32,985 bases of DNA, taken from NCBI GenBank assembly GCA_016711225.1, contig JADJTK010000035.1, forward strand, positions 1-32,985. Reading direction: 5' to 3'. Below the pieces are notes generated by a model, which was not told the origin of the DNA, ran no database searches, and saw nothing but the letters and a program-made list of their open reading frames with translations. Shown piece after piece: positions 20,732 to 29,419 of this stretch. The position numbers and the translations under genes were made by a program. The stretch is from Opitutaceae bacterium. Lineage in GTDB: Bacteria > Verrucomicrobiota > Verrucomicrobiia > Opitutales > Opitutaceae. Every line of letters begins with the position of its first letter. The first letter of the stretch is position 1.

Positions 20732-21481
20732 CTAGTGTCGGCGGTAGTCGCCGCGGCTGAAGTATTTCTCGAGCCAGACGTAGGCGCAGATGAAGAAGTA
20801 GCGGCTGCCCATCTCCTTGATCTTAAGCTTGGCCACGCCGTATTTCCGGTTCTGCCACGAAATGGGGCAGACCTTGAAGGTGAAGCCGCGCACGATGGCC
20901 TTGAGCGGCAGCTCGACGGTGAGGTTGAAGTGCGGGGAGATCAGCGGCCGGCAGCCCTCGATCACCGTGCGCCGGTAGGCCTTGAAGGCGTTGGTGGTAT
21001 CGTTGAGGCCGTGGCGGAACCCGAGCTTGACGCAGAAATTGGCCACGCGATTCACGAAGAGCTTGATGGGCGGGTAGTCGATGACCTTGCCGCCCTTGAT
21101 GAAACGGCTCCCGAAGGCGCAGTCGTAGCCCTCGTTGAGGATCCGCCAATACGCGACCGCGTCGGCGGGCGAGTCGGAGGCGTCGGCCATCATGATCACG
21201 CAGGCGTCGCCCTGCATCTGGTCGAGGCCCCAAGTGACGGCCCGGCCGAAGCCGTGGGAGCCGGTATTCCGAGTGGGGGCGAGTGCGGGGACTTTGGTCC
21301 TGAGCTCTTGGAGCACTGTCCAAGTCTCGTCCTTGCTGCCGTCGTCCACGACGACGATTTCGTGCGGGATGTTTTCCCGGGTGAAGGTGGTGTGGATGCC
21401 GCACACCGTCTCGGGGATGGATTCCGCCTCGTCCAAGGCGGGGATGACGACGGAGAAGAGCTTGAGCGGAGCTGAGGCCAT
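20732..21481 (-). CDS. GT2-family glycosyltransferase (polyprenyl-phosphate sugar transferase-like)
   Basis: 249 residues from ATG 21481. GT-A fold typical of DPM1/ArnC-like enzymes: FSVVIPALDEAESIPETV, EIVVVDDGSKDETW, then TRNTGSHGFGRAVTWG and VIMMADASDSPADAV, where ADASDSP takes the place of DADLQDPP. GSRFIKGGKVIDYPP, TNAFKAYRR and WQNRKYGVAKL are also family-like. It lacks the C-terminal membrane helices of ArnC, so it resembles the soluble, single-domain dolichol-phosphate-mannose-synthase type that loads a sugar onto a lipid carrier. Its stop lies just inside the 5' side of the NRS/ER gene's leader, and it begins 3 bases after the methyltransferase, so the genes form one transcript. The sugar is unknown. 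Confidence 0.85.
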   Translation of the reverse strand: MASAPLKLFSVVIPALDEAESIPETVCGIHTTFTRENIPHEIVVVDDGSKDETWTVLQELRTKVPALAPTRNTGSHGFGRAVTWGLDQMQGDACVIMMADASDSPADAVAYWRILNEGYDCAFGSRFIKGGKVIDYPPIKLFVNRVANFCVKLGFRHGLNDTTNAFKAYRRTVIEGCRPLISPHFNLTVELPLKAIVRGFTFKVCPISWQNRKYGVAKLKIKEMGSRYFFICAYVWLEKYFSRGDYRRH

Positions 21482-21484
21482 GGA

Positions 21485-22165
21485 TCAGGAGGCGGGTTTG
21501 CGGCCCACAACAAGGAACTGGTGGCCGAAGAATCGCCATAGGAAGGGCAACGTCAGATAGAGGCGGAGCATCCAGAGGGGAGGCCTCATCTTGCCCGACA
21601 TCGTGTATGGCAGGAACGCGCCGATCCGGGTGGGCACTTCGAAGCCGATCGTCTGTAGGCCTTCGGCCAGCGACAGATCGGTCAGGCAGAGATAGTGATC
21701 CCAGAAGTCCCAATACCTACCGGTGACGTGGCGGATGTTGGGGCCGAGCGCGATGAGGATTCCGCCCGGGCGCAGGCAACGATGGGCTTCGCGGAGGGTA
21801 CGGGCGAGGGTGGTCTTGTCAGGAAGATGCTCGAAGAAGTTGCTGGTGAAGACGACGTCGAGCGAGTTCTCCTTCAGCGGCCAGGGCTTGGAACAGTCCT
21901 GTTCGAAGAACTCGATGCCGGCGGCGAGGTGCCGGGGCGCGGAGGGATTGAGGTCCATCGCATATTTCCGGCCGGCCTGGATGTTGTTGATGAACTCTCC
22001 GTAGCCGCAGCCCAGGTCGAGCACCGAACCGTTGGACGGAACCCAACGCTGGAAGAAGGAGCCTGTAAGCACCCGCCAGACGGCATTGCGGTAGGTGGTT
22101 AGGGCGTCGAACCGCTGTCGGTAGATGCGTTGCAGTTCGTCGGGTACTGGGTCGGAGGCGGACAT
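21485..22165 (-). CDS. Class I SAM-dependent methyltransferase
   Basis: 226 residues from ATG 22165. Motif I for S-adenosylmethionine binding is SVLDLGCGYGEFINNI, with the acidic residue after strand 2 in AMDLNP. VVFTSNFFEHLPDKTTLART is the motif III/IV region, and CLRPGGILIALGPNIRHV follows as motif V. This pattern (FFEHL, LRPGG) is typical of methyltransferases in glycan and O-antigen clusters, where they methylate sugars or glycan ends; the acceptor is not readable. Three bases separate it from the following GT2 gene and 12 from the preceding epimerase gene, so co-transcription is very likely. Confidence 0.85.
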   Translation of the reverse strand: MSASDPVPDELQRIYRQRFDALTTYRNAVWRVLTGSFFQRWVPSNGSVLDLGCGYGEFINNIQAGRKYAMDLNPSAPRHLAAGIEFFEQDCSKPWPLKENSLDVVFTSNFFEHLPDKTTLARTLREAHRCLRPGGILIALGPNIRHVTGRYWDFWDHYLCLTDLSLAEGLQTIGFEVPTRIGAFLPYTMSGKMRPPLWMLRLYLTLPFLWRFFGHQFLVVGRKPAS

Positions 22166-22177
22166 GATGGGCGACAG

Positions 22178-23308
22178 CTAGAAAGGCGAGGAAAGGTCGA
22201 GCCAGCCGGGGTTCTGCTGGGCGTGGACAGCGATTTCCTCGAGCACGGTCAGCAGCGGGGTTTGCGGGCGCCAGTCCCAGACCGTCGCGGCCTGGGTGGC
22301 GTCGAGCACCATCCAGGGGATGTCGAAGGGGCGCGGCTGTGGTTCGGAGGCCACGGGGTGCGCACCGAAACGGCCGTCGCACCACGCGGTGAGCTGGCGC
22401 AACGAAATACTGGAGTCGGCTCCGCCGGCGACGTTGCAGATTCGCGGCGAGAGGTTCCTCACAGGGGGTACGCCTGGCGGGCCCCCTACGGAGGTCTGCT
22501 CCCCTTGCTTGCCCAGATCCGGGCGGGCGAACTGTCGCAACAACAGCGGCACGAGATCGCGCGGGTGCAGGCAGTCGCGCACCTGGTGCCCTTGGCCGTC
22601 GAAGCCGATGAACTTGAGCGGCCGGCGGCGCAGGTGGGCGTTGATCCAGTATGCGAAGATGCCCTGGTCGGGGCGGCCAAATTGGCCGGCGCCGGCGAGC
22701 ACGCCGCAGCGGTTGATCCAGACGGGGAAGCCGAAGGTCTCGCCGTATTCGAGGGCAAGGGCCTCGCTGGCGAGCTTGGTGGCGCCGTAGAGCGAGACGG
22801 GGGCGGCGGTGGCGAAGCTCTCGCGCACACCGGTGGGGTCCAGGCCGGGGGGCAGCTCGGCCTCGGTATCCGGCCGGAAGGCACCGTGGTCAACTACCAC
22901 CGGCAGGGCGGCGAGCGGGGCGATCGAATAGACGCGGCTGGTGCTCAGCAGGATGAACCCGGCGCGGTGGGCCTTGCAGAACTCCAGCAGGTTCACCGTC
23001 CCGAAGAGGTTGTGCTCGATGAGCTGCCGGGAGCTGCTCCTGCCGTCGATGCCGGCGAGCACGCTGGGGTTGGCGGCGGCATCGACTACCCAGTCAACGG
23101 TCGGGATGGCGTCGAGGTCGCTGGCGGCGCGGAGATCGCCGTGGAACAGTCTGACGCCCCGCGCCTTCAATGCGGCGCGGTTGGTCTCGGCCCCAGGGCG
23201 GATGAAGTTGTCGATACCGACGAGTTCGAGACCGGGCACGGCGTCCAGCAGAGCCTGCGCGAGGGTGCTCCCGACAAAGCCGCATATACCGGTGATGAGG
23301 ATCTTCAT
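22178..23308 (-). CDS. SDR sugar-nucleotide epimerase (CDP-paratose 2-epimerase-like)
   Basis: 376 residues from ATG 23308, where the Rossmann motif begins (MKILITGICGFVGSTLAQ). Family marks: VDWVVDAAANPSVLAG, LLSTSRVYS, catalytic YGATK, and NRCGVLAGAGQFGRPDQGI followed by FIGFDGQGHQVRDCLHPRDL. These last two resemble RfbE, which interconverts CDP-paratose and CDP-tyvelose, so a C2-epimerisation of a nucleotide sugar is a reasonable guess, but no CDP-sugar genes are nearby. Between PDLGKQG and RICNVAGG there is an extra stretch of about 20 residues (TSVGGPPGVPPVRNLSP) not expected in the family; its DNA holds a palindrome (22463-22487). This is the first gene of the minus-strand polysaccharide block. 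Confidence 0.8.
   Translation of the reverse strand: MKILITGICGFVGSTLAQALLDAVPGLELVGIDNFIRPGAETNRAALKARGVRLFHGDLRAASDLDAIPTVDWVVDAAANPSVLAGIDGRSSSRQLIEHNLFGTVNLLEFCKAHRAGFILLSTSRVYSIAPLAALPVVVDHGAFRPDTEAELPPGLDPTGVRESFATAAPVSLYGATKLASEALALEYGETFGFPVWINRCGVLAGAGQFGRPDQGIFAYWINAHLRRRPLKFIGFDGQGHQVRDCLHPRDLVPLLLRQFARPDLGKQGEQTSVGGPPGVPPVRNLSPRICNVAGGADSSISLRQLTAWCDGRFGAHPVASEPQPRPFDIPWMVLDATQAATVWDWRPQTPLLTVLEEIAVHAQQNPGWLDLSSPF
22463..22487. repeat. REP-like palindrome inside the epimerase gene
   Basis: AGGGGG (22463-22468) and CCCCCT (22482-22487) form a 6-bp stem around a 13-base loop. On the coding strand it reads GTAGGGGGCCCGCC then AGGCGTACCCCC, a layout like intergenic REP elements. It encodes the Gly/Pro-rich extra stretch of the epimerase in frame. 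Confidence 0.5.
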
Positions 23309-23749
23309 GGGCGGAGCGGGATGAAGGCAGGAGGCGCGGTGCAAAGCGGCGAAGAGATGGTGACCCGGTGTTTGGGCCGAGGCTACGTGCGCTGCGGCCG
23401 GGTTGGCGGACAGAAATAGCAGGGCATTGAGGGGCGAGGGGGGCAAGTCGCCTTCCTGGGCCGGGCGAGATTGTTGCGCGAGCACGGGCGCGAGCCTCGC
23501 TGTGTCACGCGGCTGGATGAACCCCTCAAGTTGGGCCCCGGCGGGGGGCGCTCGGCTCCGGCGCCATCCACCAGCCAGGCCCGGAAGCCGAGGAACGGCT
23601 TTCGTTGTCCCGCAGAGCGATCCGGGGTTTGGCCGGCTGGCTCCTGGGGCGAGGGAGCGGGGCCGGTCGGTATGGCGACGGTGGTCGTGGTTTCGGCCGA
23701 ATGCTTGCGGGATTGTCAGGGGCGGTGGGATCCGCTCTCGTTGGGTGCT
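23309..23749. promoter_or_regulatory. Divergent region between the polysaccharide block and purB
   Basis: About 440 bases separate the divergent starts of the epimerase (minus) and purB (plus). I see no coding sequence: the frames open here have compositions of antisense GC-rich DNA. Promoters for both sides should be here, but I could not pick a convincing site. The purB frame is open back to 23471, so the right-hand part could be coding if purB starts earlier. Confidence 0.3.
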
Positions 23750-25285
23750 GTGCCTGCCAAACCGACCATCAAACCCGCTGCTTCACGCTCCACCCCGGCC
23801 ACCGTCGCGCCCGCTCCCGTCTCGGTGAACGCAACCGCCCCCGCCCCGGCCGCCGCCCATGTGATCCCGAACGTGCTTGCCGAGCGTTACGCTTCCACGG
23901 GGTTGCGCACGATTTGGTCGGGAGAGGGGCGCATCCTGTTGGAGCGCGATTTCTGGATCGCCGTGATGAAGGCGCAGCGCGACCTCGGGGTGGCGATCCC
24001 GGACGAAGCGATTCGCGACTACGAGCGGGTGAAGCACACGATCGATCTCGCCTCCATCGCCGCCCGTGAGCGGGCCACGCTCCACGACGTGAAGGCGCGC
24101 ATCGAGGAATTTTCCGACCTGGCGCAGCGCCAGTTCATTCACCTTGGCCTTACCAGCCGCGATCTCACCGAAAACGTCGAGCAGTTGCAGGTACAGCGCA
24201 GCCTGCGCATCGTACGCGACAAGGTCGTGGCCGCCCTCGCCGGCCTCTCGGCCCGGGCCGAGGCGAATCGGGACGTGATGATCACCGGCCGCACGCACAA
24301 CGTGCCCGCCCAGCCCACCACCCTGGGCAAACGTTTCGCCATGTTCGGCGAGGAGCTGCTCCTGGCCTTCGACCGTCTCGAGAACCTGATGGAGCGGTAT
24401 CCGGTGCGCGGTCTCAAGGGCGCGGTGGGCACCCAACTCGACCAGCTCACCCTGCTCGGCGGCCGGGCCGATCGGGTGGACGAGCTCGAGGCGCGCGTCA
24501 TCAAGCACCTCGGCTTCAAGGCGGCGCTGGGCGCCGTGGGCCAGGTCTATCCGCGCAGCCTCGACCACGAAGTGGTTACCGCGCTCGGGCAGATTGCCGC
24601 GGCCGCCTCAAGCTTCGCCATCACGCTGCGGCTGATGGCTGGGCAGGGCCTGCTCACCGAGGGGTTCCAGAAGGGGCAGGTGGGCTCCTCGGCGATGCCG
24701 CACAAGGTCAACGCCCGCAACTGCGAGCGCATTTGCGGCTTCCATACGATTTTGCAGGGCCTGGCGGTGATGACCGGCGGGCTCTCCGGCCATCAGTGGA
24801 ACGAGGGCGATGTGTCCTGCTCGGTGGTGCGCCGGGTGGCGCTGCCCGACGCCTTCTTCGCCATCGACGGCCTGCTCGAGACCTTCCTGACCGTGCTGGC
24901 GCGGATGGACATTTTCCCCGCCGCGATCGCGGCCGAGAACGAGCGCAACCTGCCCTTCCTCGCCACGACGACTATCCTCATGGAGTCGGTGAAGGCCGGG
25001 GCTGGACGCGAGACCGCGCACGAGGCGATCAAGGAGCACGCGCTGGCCGCCGCGAAGGCCATCCGCGACGGCGGTCCGGGTAATGGCGACGGCGCGATGC
25101 TCGACCGGTTGGCCGGAGACAAGCGACTCGGCCTGTCGAAGAAGGCGCTGCGCTCGATTCTCTCGGAGAACGAACGTTTTGTCGGGGCGGCCCCGCATCA
25201 AGTCGACGCCTTCGTCGCCCAGGTGAAGCCGATTCTGCGCCGCCATCCCAAGGCTGTCGCCTACGAGCCCGCCCCGTTGCTGTGA
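23750..25285 (+). CDS. purB: PurB, adenylosuccinate lyase
   Basis: Purine synthesis: cleaves SAICAR to AICAR and adenylosuccinate to AMP, releasing fumarate; a cytoplasmic homotetramer. The core begins VIPNVLAERYAS. Catalytic marks are GLTSRDLTENVEQ, the His-containing ITGRTHNVPAQPTTLGKR, and the fumarate-lyase signature GSSAMPHKVNARNCER on the flexible loop with the catalytic Ser. PFLATTTILMESVKAGAGRETAHE resembles the longer, eukaryote-like branch of the family. The start is uncertain: GTG 23750 gives 511 residues with an Ala/Pro-rich leader, GTG 23861 gives 474 and fits the family best, and ATG 23672 is also in frame. It stands alone on the plus strand. Confidence 0.93.
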   Translation: MPAKPTIKPAASRSTPATVAPAPVSVNATAPAPAAAHVIPNVLAERYASTGLRTIWSGEGRILLERDFWIAVMKAQRDLGVAIPDEAIRDYERVKHTIDLASIAARERATLHDVKARIEEFSDLAQRQFIHLGLTSRDLTENVEQLQVQRSLRIVRDKVVAALAGLSARAEANRDVMITGRTHNVPAQPTTLGKRFAMFGEELLLAFDRLENLMERYPVRGLKGAVGTQLDQLTLLGGRADRVDELEARVIKHLGFKAALGAVGQVYPRSLDHEVVTALGQIAAAASSFAITLRLMAGQGLLTEGFQKGQVGSSAMPHKVNARNCERICGFHTILQGLAVMTGGLSGHQWNEGDVSCSVVRRVALPDAFFAIDGLLETFLTVLARMDIFPAAIAAENERNLPFLATTTILMESVKAGAGRETAHEAIKEHALAAAKAIRDGGPGNGDGAMLDRLAGDKRLGLSKKALRSILSENERFVGAAPHQVDAFVAQVKPILRRHPKAVAYEPAPLL

Positions 25286-25508
25286 GGAGCGGCTGGCGGC
25301 GGCGCGCGCCGAGCACGCCCGCCATCGCGCCGACCAGGTGGCGCGTCACGAAATTGTGGTGCATCCCCACCTCGATGCGTTGTTGCTCGTGGCCGAGCCG
25401 GCGTGGCGAGCCACCGTGGCGGTGGTGCGCGGTCAGGAACTGCAGAGCGTTCCCGCGCTCTTCGTGCCCCGGCCGCGCCGGTGGGCGCCGCTCGATGGAG
25501 GAGCCTAG
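25284..25508 (+). other. Unassigned open frame after purB
   Basis: The 219 bases between the convergent purB and glycosyltransferase genes hold an open frame (EERLAAARAEHARH, later HEIVVHPHLDALLLVAEP, ending PLDGGA-stop) that looks protein-like but has no ATG; the first GTG in frame is near 25338. It matches no family I know. No T-tailed hairpin is seen either. It is more likely chance reading of GC-rich DNA than a gene. Confidence 0.15.
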
Positions 25509-27748
25509 ATGTGGCCGGCGGCGGCTTCGCGGGCGAGCGCGAGGTGCAGCGGCAGGACACGCTCGCCGGTGAAGGTTTGCTCGAGGCGGCGGCGGGCGCG
25601 CTGGCCGAGTTGCGCGGCCCAGGCGGGCTGGGCGAGCACCTGCTCCATCGCCTCAGCGAGCGCCCAAGTGTCGCCGGGGGGCACCAGCAGGGCCTCCTCG
25701 TCGTGGCGCACAATCTCGGGTACGCCATGCACCGCCGAGCTCACGATCGGCAACGTGAAAGCCATCGCTTCCAGGATCACGCGGGGGAACGACTCCTCGA
25801 AGCTGGAGCAGACAAACAGATCGGCTGCGCCGTAGTACGCGGCGGTGTCCTCGGCTTCCGGTGCCACCAGGAGATTGGGGCGGCCGAGCGAGACGAGCTG
25901 GGCGGCGAGGGCGCGGTCGTATTCGGTATCGCGGCCTCCGACCATGAGAAAGCGCACCCGCCTGGCTGGCGGGTGGCGGCGGCAGAGCAGGTCCACGGCG
26001 CGGGCGAAAAGGATCTGCCCCTTGCGGGCGCAGACGGTGCCGAGGTTGATGACGAGGCGCTCCTCGGGTGCGAGCCCGAGGCGGCGGCGCAGCTCGTCGC
26101 GGCTGCGGCCGGTGCGTACCGCATCGATCGAGCGCAGGTCGATCCAGCCGGGGGTGAGGCGGTAGTTCGCGCCGTCGGAGAAGGCAGAGTAGTAGCGGCG
26201 GGTGGCGGCGGTGAGAAAGGAGACGCGGGTGGCGGCGGCCAGGGCCTGCTCGATCCCGGGCAAGGCCGCCGGACTGCGGCCGGGGAAGAATGCAGCTGGT
26301 GTGGTGCTCTCGTGGATGTAGAGGAGCGAGGGCCGGTGCGCGGCGCGGGCGGCGTGGACCGCCCAGTAGCTGGTGAGCGTATTGGCCACGACCAAGTCGC
26401 AGGTGGTGAAGTCAACCTCGCGCATCAACGCGCGCAGCGCGTGGCGCTGGGCGACGGGCGTGGCGGCACGGGCGAGCGGTGCGAGATCGACGAGGCGCAC
26501 CGTCGCGGCGAGTTGTTCGTAGCGGCGGCGCAGCGGGCCGTCGTGACCGGCGATGACCGTGATTTCCGGCAGGCCGCTGCGGCGACAATGGGCGGCGAGT
26601 TCGGCGAGAAAGAGAGCTGGGCCCTCGAGGGCAAGATTGTGGCTGATCAGCAGCAACCGGCGAGGCTGGGCTTGTTCATGCACGGCGGTTGACTGGTCGC
26701 CGGAGAGCCCGCCCAGCGAGGGTCCTCGACGCGGGGCGAGCGCCTGGAAGGCGTGCCAGACTGGACGCAGCTCCGGCAACAGTGTGCGCAGTCCCTCGAT
26801 CGGAATGTGGCGCCGGCGGAGCGCCGAGCGGAGCGCCAGTGCGGCGTGCAGGAACCCGGTACGGGAATAGCGGGGATAGCCACGTTTCTCGGTTTCCACG
26901 CCCCAAAGCAGGGTGTGGCGGACGTGGCAGAGGTGCCACGAGCCGTTGGTCAGCTCGGCGTAGAGTCGCAGGCAACGCGGCTGCGGAAGCTGCGCCGGTG
27001 TGTCGAGAAATCCGCTCCACCCGCTGGTATCCGCCTGGCGAAAGGCGGCCAACGGGGCGGGAATGCTGGAGGATTCGGCGGATTGCAGCTCTTGAATCGT
27101 CTGTAGGTCGAAGGTCCCAAAGACCCGGCGGATGGGCGCGGTTTCGTGGAAGAGCCAGCCGCGGAGGGCGACACGGCCGAATCGTTCCTGGGCGAGCGCG
27201 GTCGGTTCGTCGAAGTGGCTGCGGAAGGGCGCGGCGGCGCAGTGGGTGCAGACTGGATGCGGGAGGGCGGCGGCGAGTTCGGTCGCCAGAGTGGACCAGT
27301 CCGGATGGGTTTCGCCACCGGCGCGGCGGAGGAGCAGGTGGAGGGCTCGGGCGAACTCGATGGCGCGCAGCGGAGAGTGGGGTGGGTTCGCGGAAACTGC
27401 CTCCGCGGCGGAGCTGGCGACGAGCACAAGCGAGTGTACGGCCACCCACTCGCCGGCGAGGGTGCAGGCTTCGAAGGCGACCGGGTTGGGGCCCGCGACG
27501 AGCGGGAGCGCCTGCGCGAAACCGGCGAGCAGGTGTGATTCGCGGGCGTGAAATTGAGTGGCGAGATCGCGTCGGGGAAGGCCGTAGACGACGGGAACGG
27601 TGCGGCCGCCCACACGGGCGCGCAGATCGACGAAATGGTGGCCGGGTTTGGCCACGAGCCAGCCGCGGCAGGCGACGAGGCCGGCCGGCGGAGTCTCGCC
27701 CTCGGCGGGTGCATCGAGGCGGAAGAAGGCGTTGCCCGTTTCGATCAT
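25505..27748 (-). CDS. GT4-type glycosyltransferase with duplicated N-terminal module
   Basis: 747 residues from ATG 27748, where MIETGNAFFRLDAPAEG begins the first module; the open frame before it is not protein-like. Residues about 7-110 and 170-282 are two versions of one module: each has RGWL, then a strand-rich stretch, AGF or SGF, then a GEW/GSW turn before a last strand. I infer beta-sandwich carbohydrate-binding domains. Residues about 363-745 are the GT-B catalytic part: LLLISHNLALEGPALFLAEL, LVVANTLTSYW, LLYIHE, INLGTVCARKGQ, FLMVGGRD, YYGAADLFVCSSFEESFPR followed by VILEAMAFTLPIV (the E-x7-E donor site) and GVPEIV. No membrane span is visible. It probably extends a surface glycan; the donor is unknown. 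Confidence 0.88.
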   Translation of the reverse strand: MIETGNAFFRLDAPAEGETPPAGLVACRGWLVAKPGHHFVDLRARVGGRTVPVVYGLPRRDLATQFHARESHLLAGFAQALPLVAGPNPVAFEACTLAGEWVAVHSLVLVASSAAEAVSANPPHSPLRAIEFARALHLLLRRAGGETHPDWSTLATELAAALPHPVCTHCAAAPFRSHFDEPTALAQERFGRVALRGWLFHETAPIRRVFGTFDLQTIQELQSAESSSIPAPLAAFRQADTSGWSGFLDTPAQLPQPRCLRLYAELTNGSWHLCHVRHTLLWGVETEKRGYPRYSRTGFLHAALALRSALRRRHIPIEGLRTLLPELRPVWHAFQALAPRRGPSLGGLSGDQSTAVHEQAQPRRLLLISHNLALEGPALFLAELAAHCRRSGLPEITVIAGHDGPLRRRYEQLAATVRLVDLAPLARAATPVAQRHALRALMREVDFTTCDLVVANTLTSYWAVHAARAAHRPSLLYIHESTTPAAFFPGRSPAALPGIEQALAAATRVSFLTAATRRYYSAFSDGANYRLTPGWIDLRSIDAVRTGRSRDELRRRLGLAPEERLVINLGTVCARKGQILFARAVDLLCRRHPPARRVRFLMVGGRDTEYDRALAAQLVSLGRPNLLVAPEAEDTAAYYGAADLFVCSSFEESFPRVILEAMAFTLPIVSSAVHGVPEIVRHDEEALLVPPGDTWALAEAMEQVLAQPAWAAQLGQRARRRLEQTFTGERVLPLHLALAREAAAGHI

Positions 27749-28066
27749 TGGGGCCAGCGGGCCGCGCCCGTGGGGGCGGGGACGGTCGCGCCCACTCGCG
27801 AGAGGTTCCGGCGACCAAGGACGCGGGTGCGGTGCGGCAGCGCGGGGGTCCCTGTGGCGCGGTTGTCCTGTGTGGGCAGCATCGCCGTGGATGAAGCGGG
27901 ATTGGCGGCGCAAGGGAAGCCGGAAGCGCGAGCGGGCGCGGCTTGCTGCGGGATTTGCCGGTGCCGATTCTGTCGGGCTGGGTCGAGCGGCTAGGCGAAC
28001 CGGTCGGAAGAGCCCGTTGCGGAGGGGAGGTGCAGCGCTGCGAGGCCGGGGACGAGGAGCAATCGG
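27749..28066. other. Gene-free interval
   Basis: Between the hemG stop and the start of the large glycosyltransferase, both on the minus strand, I see no gene, RNA, hairpin with a T tail or clear promoter. The frames open across it are unlike proteins. Confidence 0.4.
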
Positions 28067-29416
28067 TCACGCGATGCGAGCGGCGACGGCGATCCCGGCG
28101 GCGAGGCAGTCGGAGAGCGAGATGCCCGTGCGGCAGTTGCCGGCCAGATACAGGCCGGCGTGGTTGCGTTCGAAGGCGTCCATCGCGGCGGCGAGCGCAC
28201 CGAAGGCGACGGTGTATTTGGGGATCGCTTGGGGCCAGCGGCTGCACTGGCGGAATACCGGCTCGGCGCGCACGCCGAGCAGTTCGCGCAGTTCGGCCAG
28301 GACCACGGCGTCGAGCTCGGCGTCGGGCAGGGCGGCCATCTCGGGCTGGCGGCCACCGACAAAGACGGTGAGTAGTACGTGGCCCTCGGGGGCGCGGCCG
28401 GGGAAGAGCGTGGAGGAGAAGAGAGCGCCGAGGATGCGGCGGCCCGCCTTTGCCGGCACGAGCATGCCGAATCCGTCGAGCGGATGCGCGACGTCCTCGC
28501 GGCGGAAGCCCAGCGCGAGGCTGGCGACGGCGGAGTAGGGCAGGGTGGAGAGCGCGGCGAGCGGCTGGTGGTCGGTGACGGTGAGGCGCGCGAGCGCGGC
28601 GGAGCCGCAGGTGAAGAGGACGGAGTCGAAGTCGGCGGTGGAGGCCGCGCCGTCGCGGCGCAGCGTGAGGCGCCAGCCGGAAGGGAGGCGCTGGGCGGCG
28701 GTGACCTCGGTGCGCAGTTGGAGCGCCGAGCCGAGCGAAGAGGCGAGGACGGAGGGCAGGGAGTGCAGGCCGTCGCGGAAGGAGACGAGACGGGGCTTGG
28801 TGCGCAGGCCGGCCTTCCGCTTGGCGCGCATCAGTGCGATGGTGCCGCGCACGAGCGAGCCGTGGTTTTGCTCCAGACGCCAGAGGCGCGGGAGAGCGTG
28901 GCGCACGCAAAGCTCCTCCGGAGCGCAGGCGTAGACGCCGCCGATGAACGGATTGACGGCGTAGTCGAGGAACTCCTGGCCCACGCGGCGGCGGGCAAAG
29001 GCGGCGAGGGTCTCGTCGGGGTTGTCGCGATTCTGGCGGATGAAGGGTTCGCCGAGCACGCGGAGCTTGCCGCTGAAGTTGAAGATCGGAGTCGTGATCG
29101 CCTGCCAGAGGCTCTCGGGTAGGGCGTGGGGGCGGCCGTCGCGCACGATGAAGCGGCGGGCGGCGGCGGGGTTGGCCACGAGGAGCTCGGTGCCGAGGCC
29201 GGCGCGGGCGAGCAGTGGGTCGAGCGAGGCGTCGCGCAGCAGCAGGGTGTTGGGGCCGGCCTCGACGAGCCAGCCGTCGCGGTGGATGGTGCGAATGGCG
29301 CCGCCGACGCGGTCGGACGCCTCGAATACGGTGACGGCGTGGCCGGCGGCGGCGAGTTCGCTGGCCGCAGTGAGTCCGGTGATTCCGGCGCCGACGATGG
29401 CGAGGGGTTTGGTCAT
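28067..29416 (-). CDS. hemG: Protoporphyrinogen IX oxidase (HemY-type)
   Basis: Oxidises protoporphyrinogen IX to protoporphyrin IX with FAD and oxygen, the penultimate step of protoporphyrin-dependent heme synthesis, at the inner membrane face. 449 residues. The FAD motif is AIVGAGITGLTAASELAAAG followed by VTVFEASDRVGGAIRT. VEAGPNTLLL, VNPFIGGVYACAPEEL (a hallmark of this family), LVSFRDGLHSLPSVL and the C-terminal FAD contact LYLAGNCRTGISLSDCLAAG are all present. The oxygen-dependent, HemY/PgoX-like class is clear; a coproporphyrinogen oxidase role cannot be fully excluded. It starts 3 bases after the toxin gene, and hemN lies further upstream on the same strand. Confidence 0.92.
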   Translation of the reverse strand: MTKPLAIVGAGITGLTAASELAAAGHAVTVFEASDRVGGAIRTIHRDGWLVEAGPNTLLLRDASLDPLLARAGLGTELLVANPAAARRFIVRDGRPHALPESLWQAITTPIFNFSGKLRVLGEPFIRQNRDNPDETLAAFARRRVGQEFLDYAVNPFIGGVYACAPEELCVRHALPRLWRLEQNHGSLVRGTIALMRAKRKAGLRTKPRLVSFRDGLHSLPSVLASSLGSALQLRTEVTAAQRLPSGWRLTLRRDGAASTADFDSVLFTCGSAALARLTVTDHQPLAALSTLPYSAVASLALGFRREDVAHPLDGFGMLVPAKAGRRILGALFSSTLFPGRAPEGHVLLTVFVGGRQPEMAALPDAELDAVVLAELRELLGVRAEPVFRQCSRWPQAIPKYTVAFGALAAAMDAFERNHAGLYLAGNCRTGISLSDCLAAGIAVAARIA

Positions 29417-29419
29417 GGG

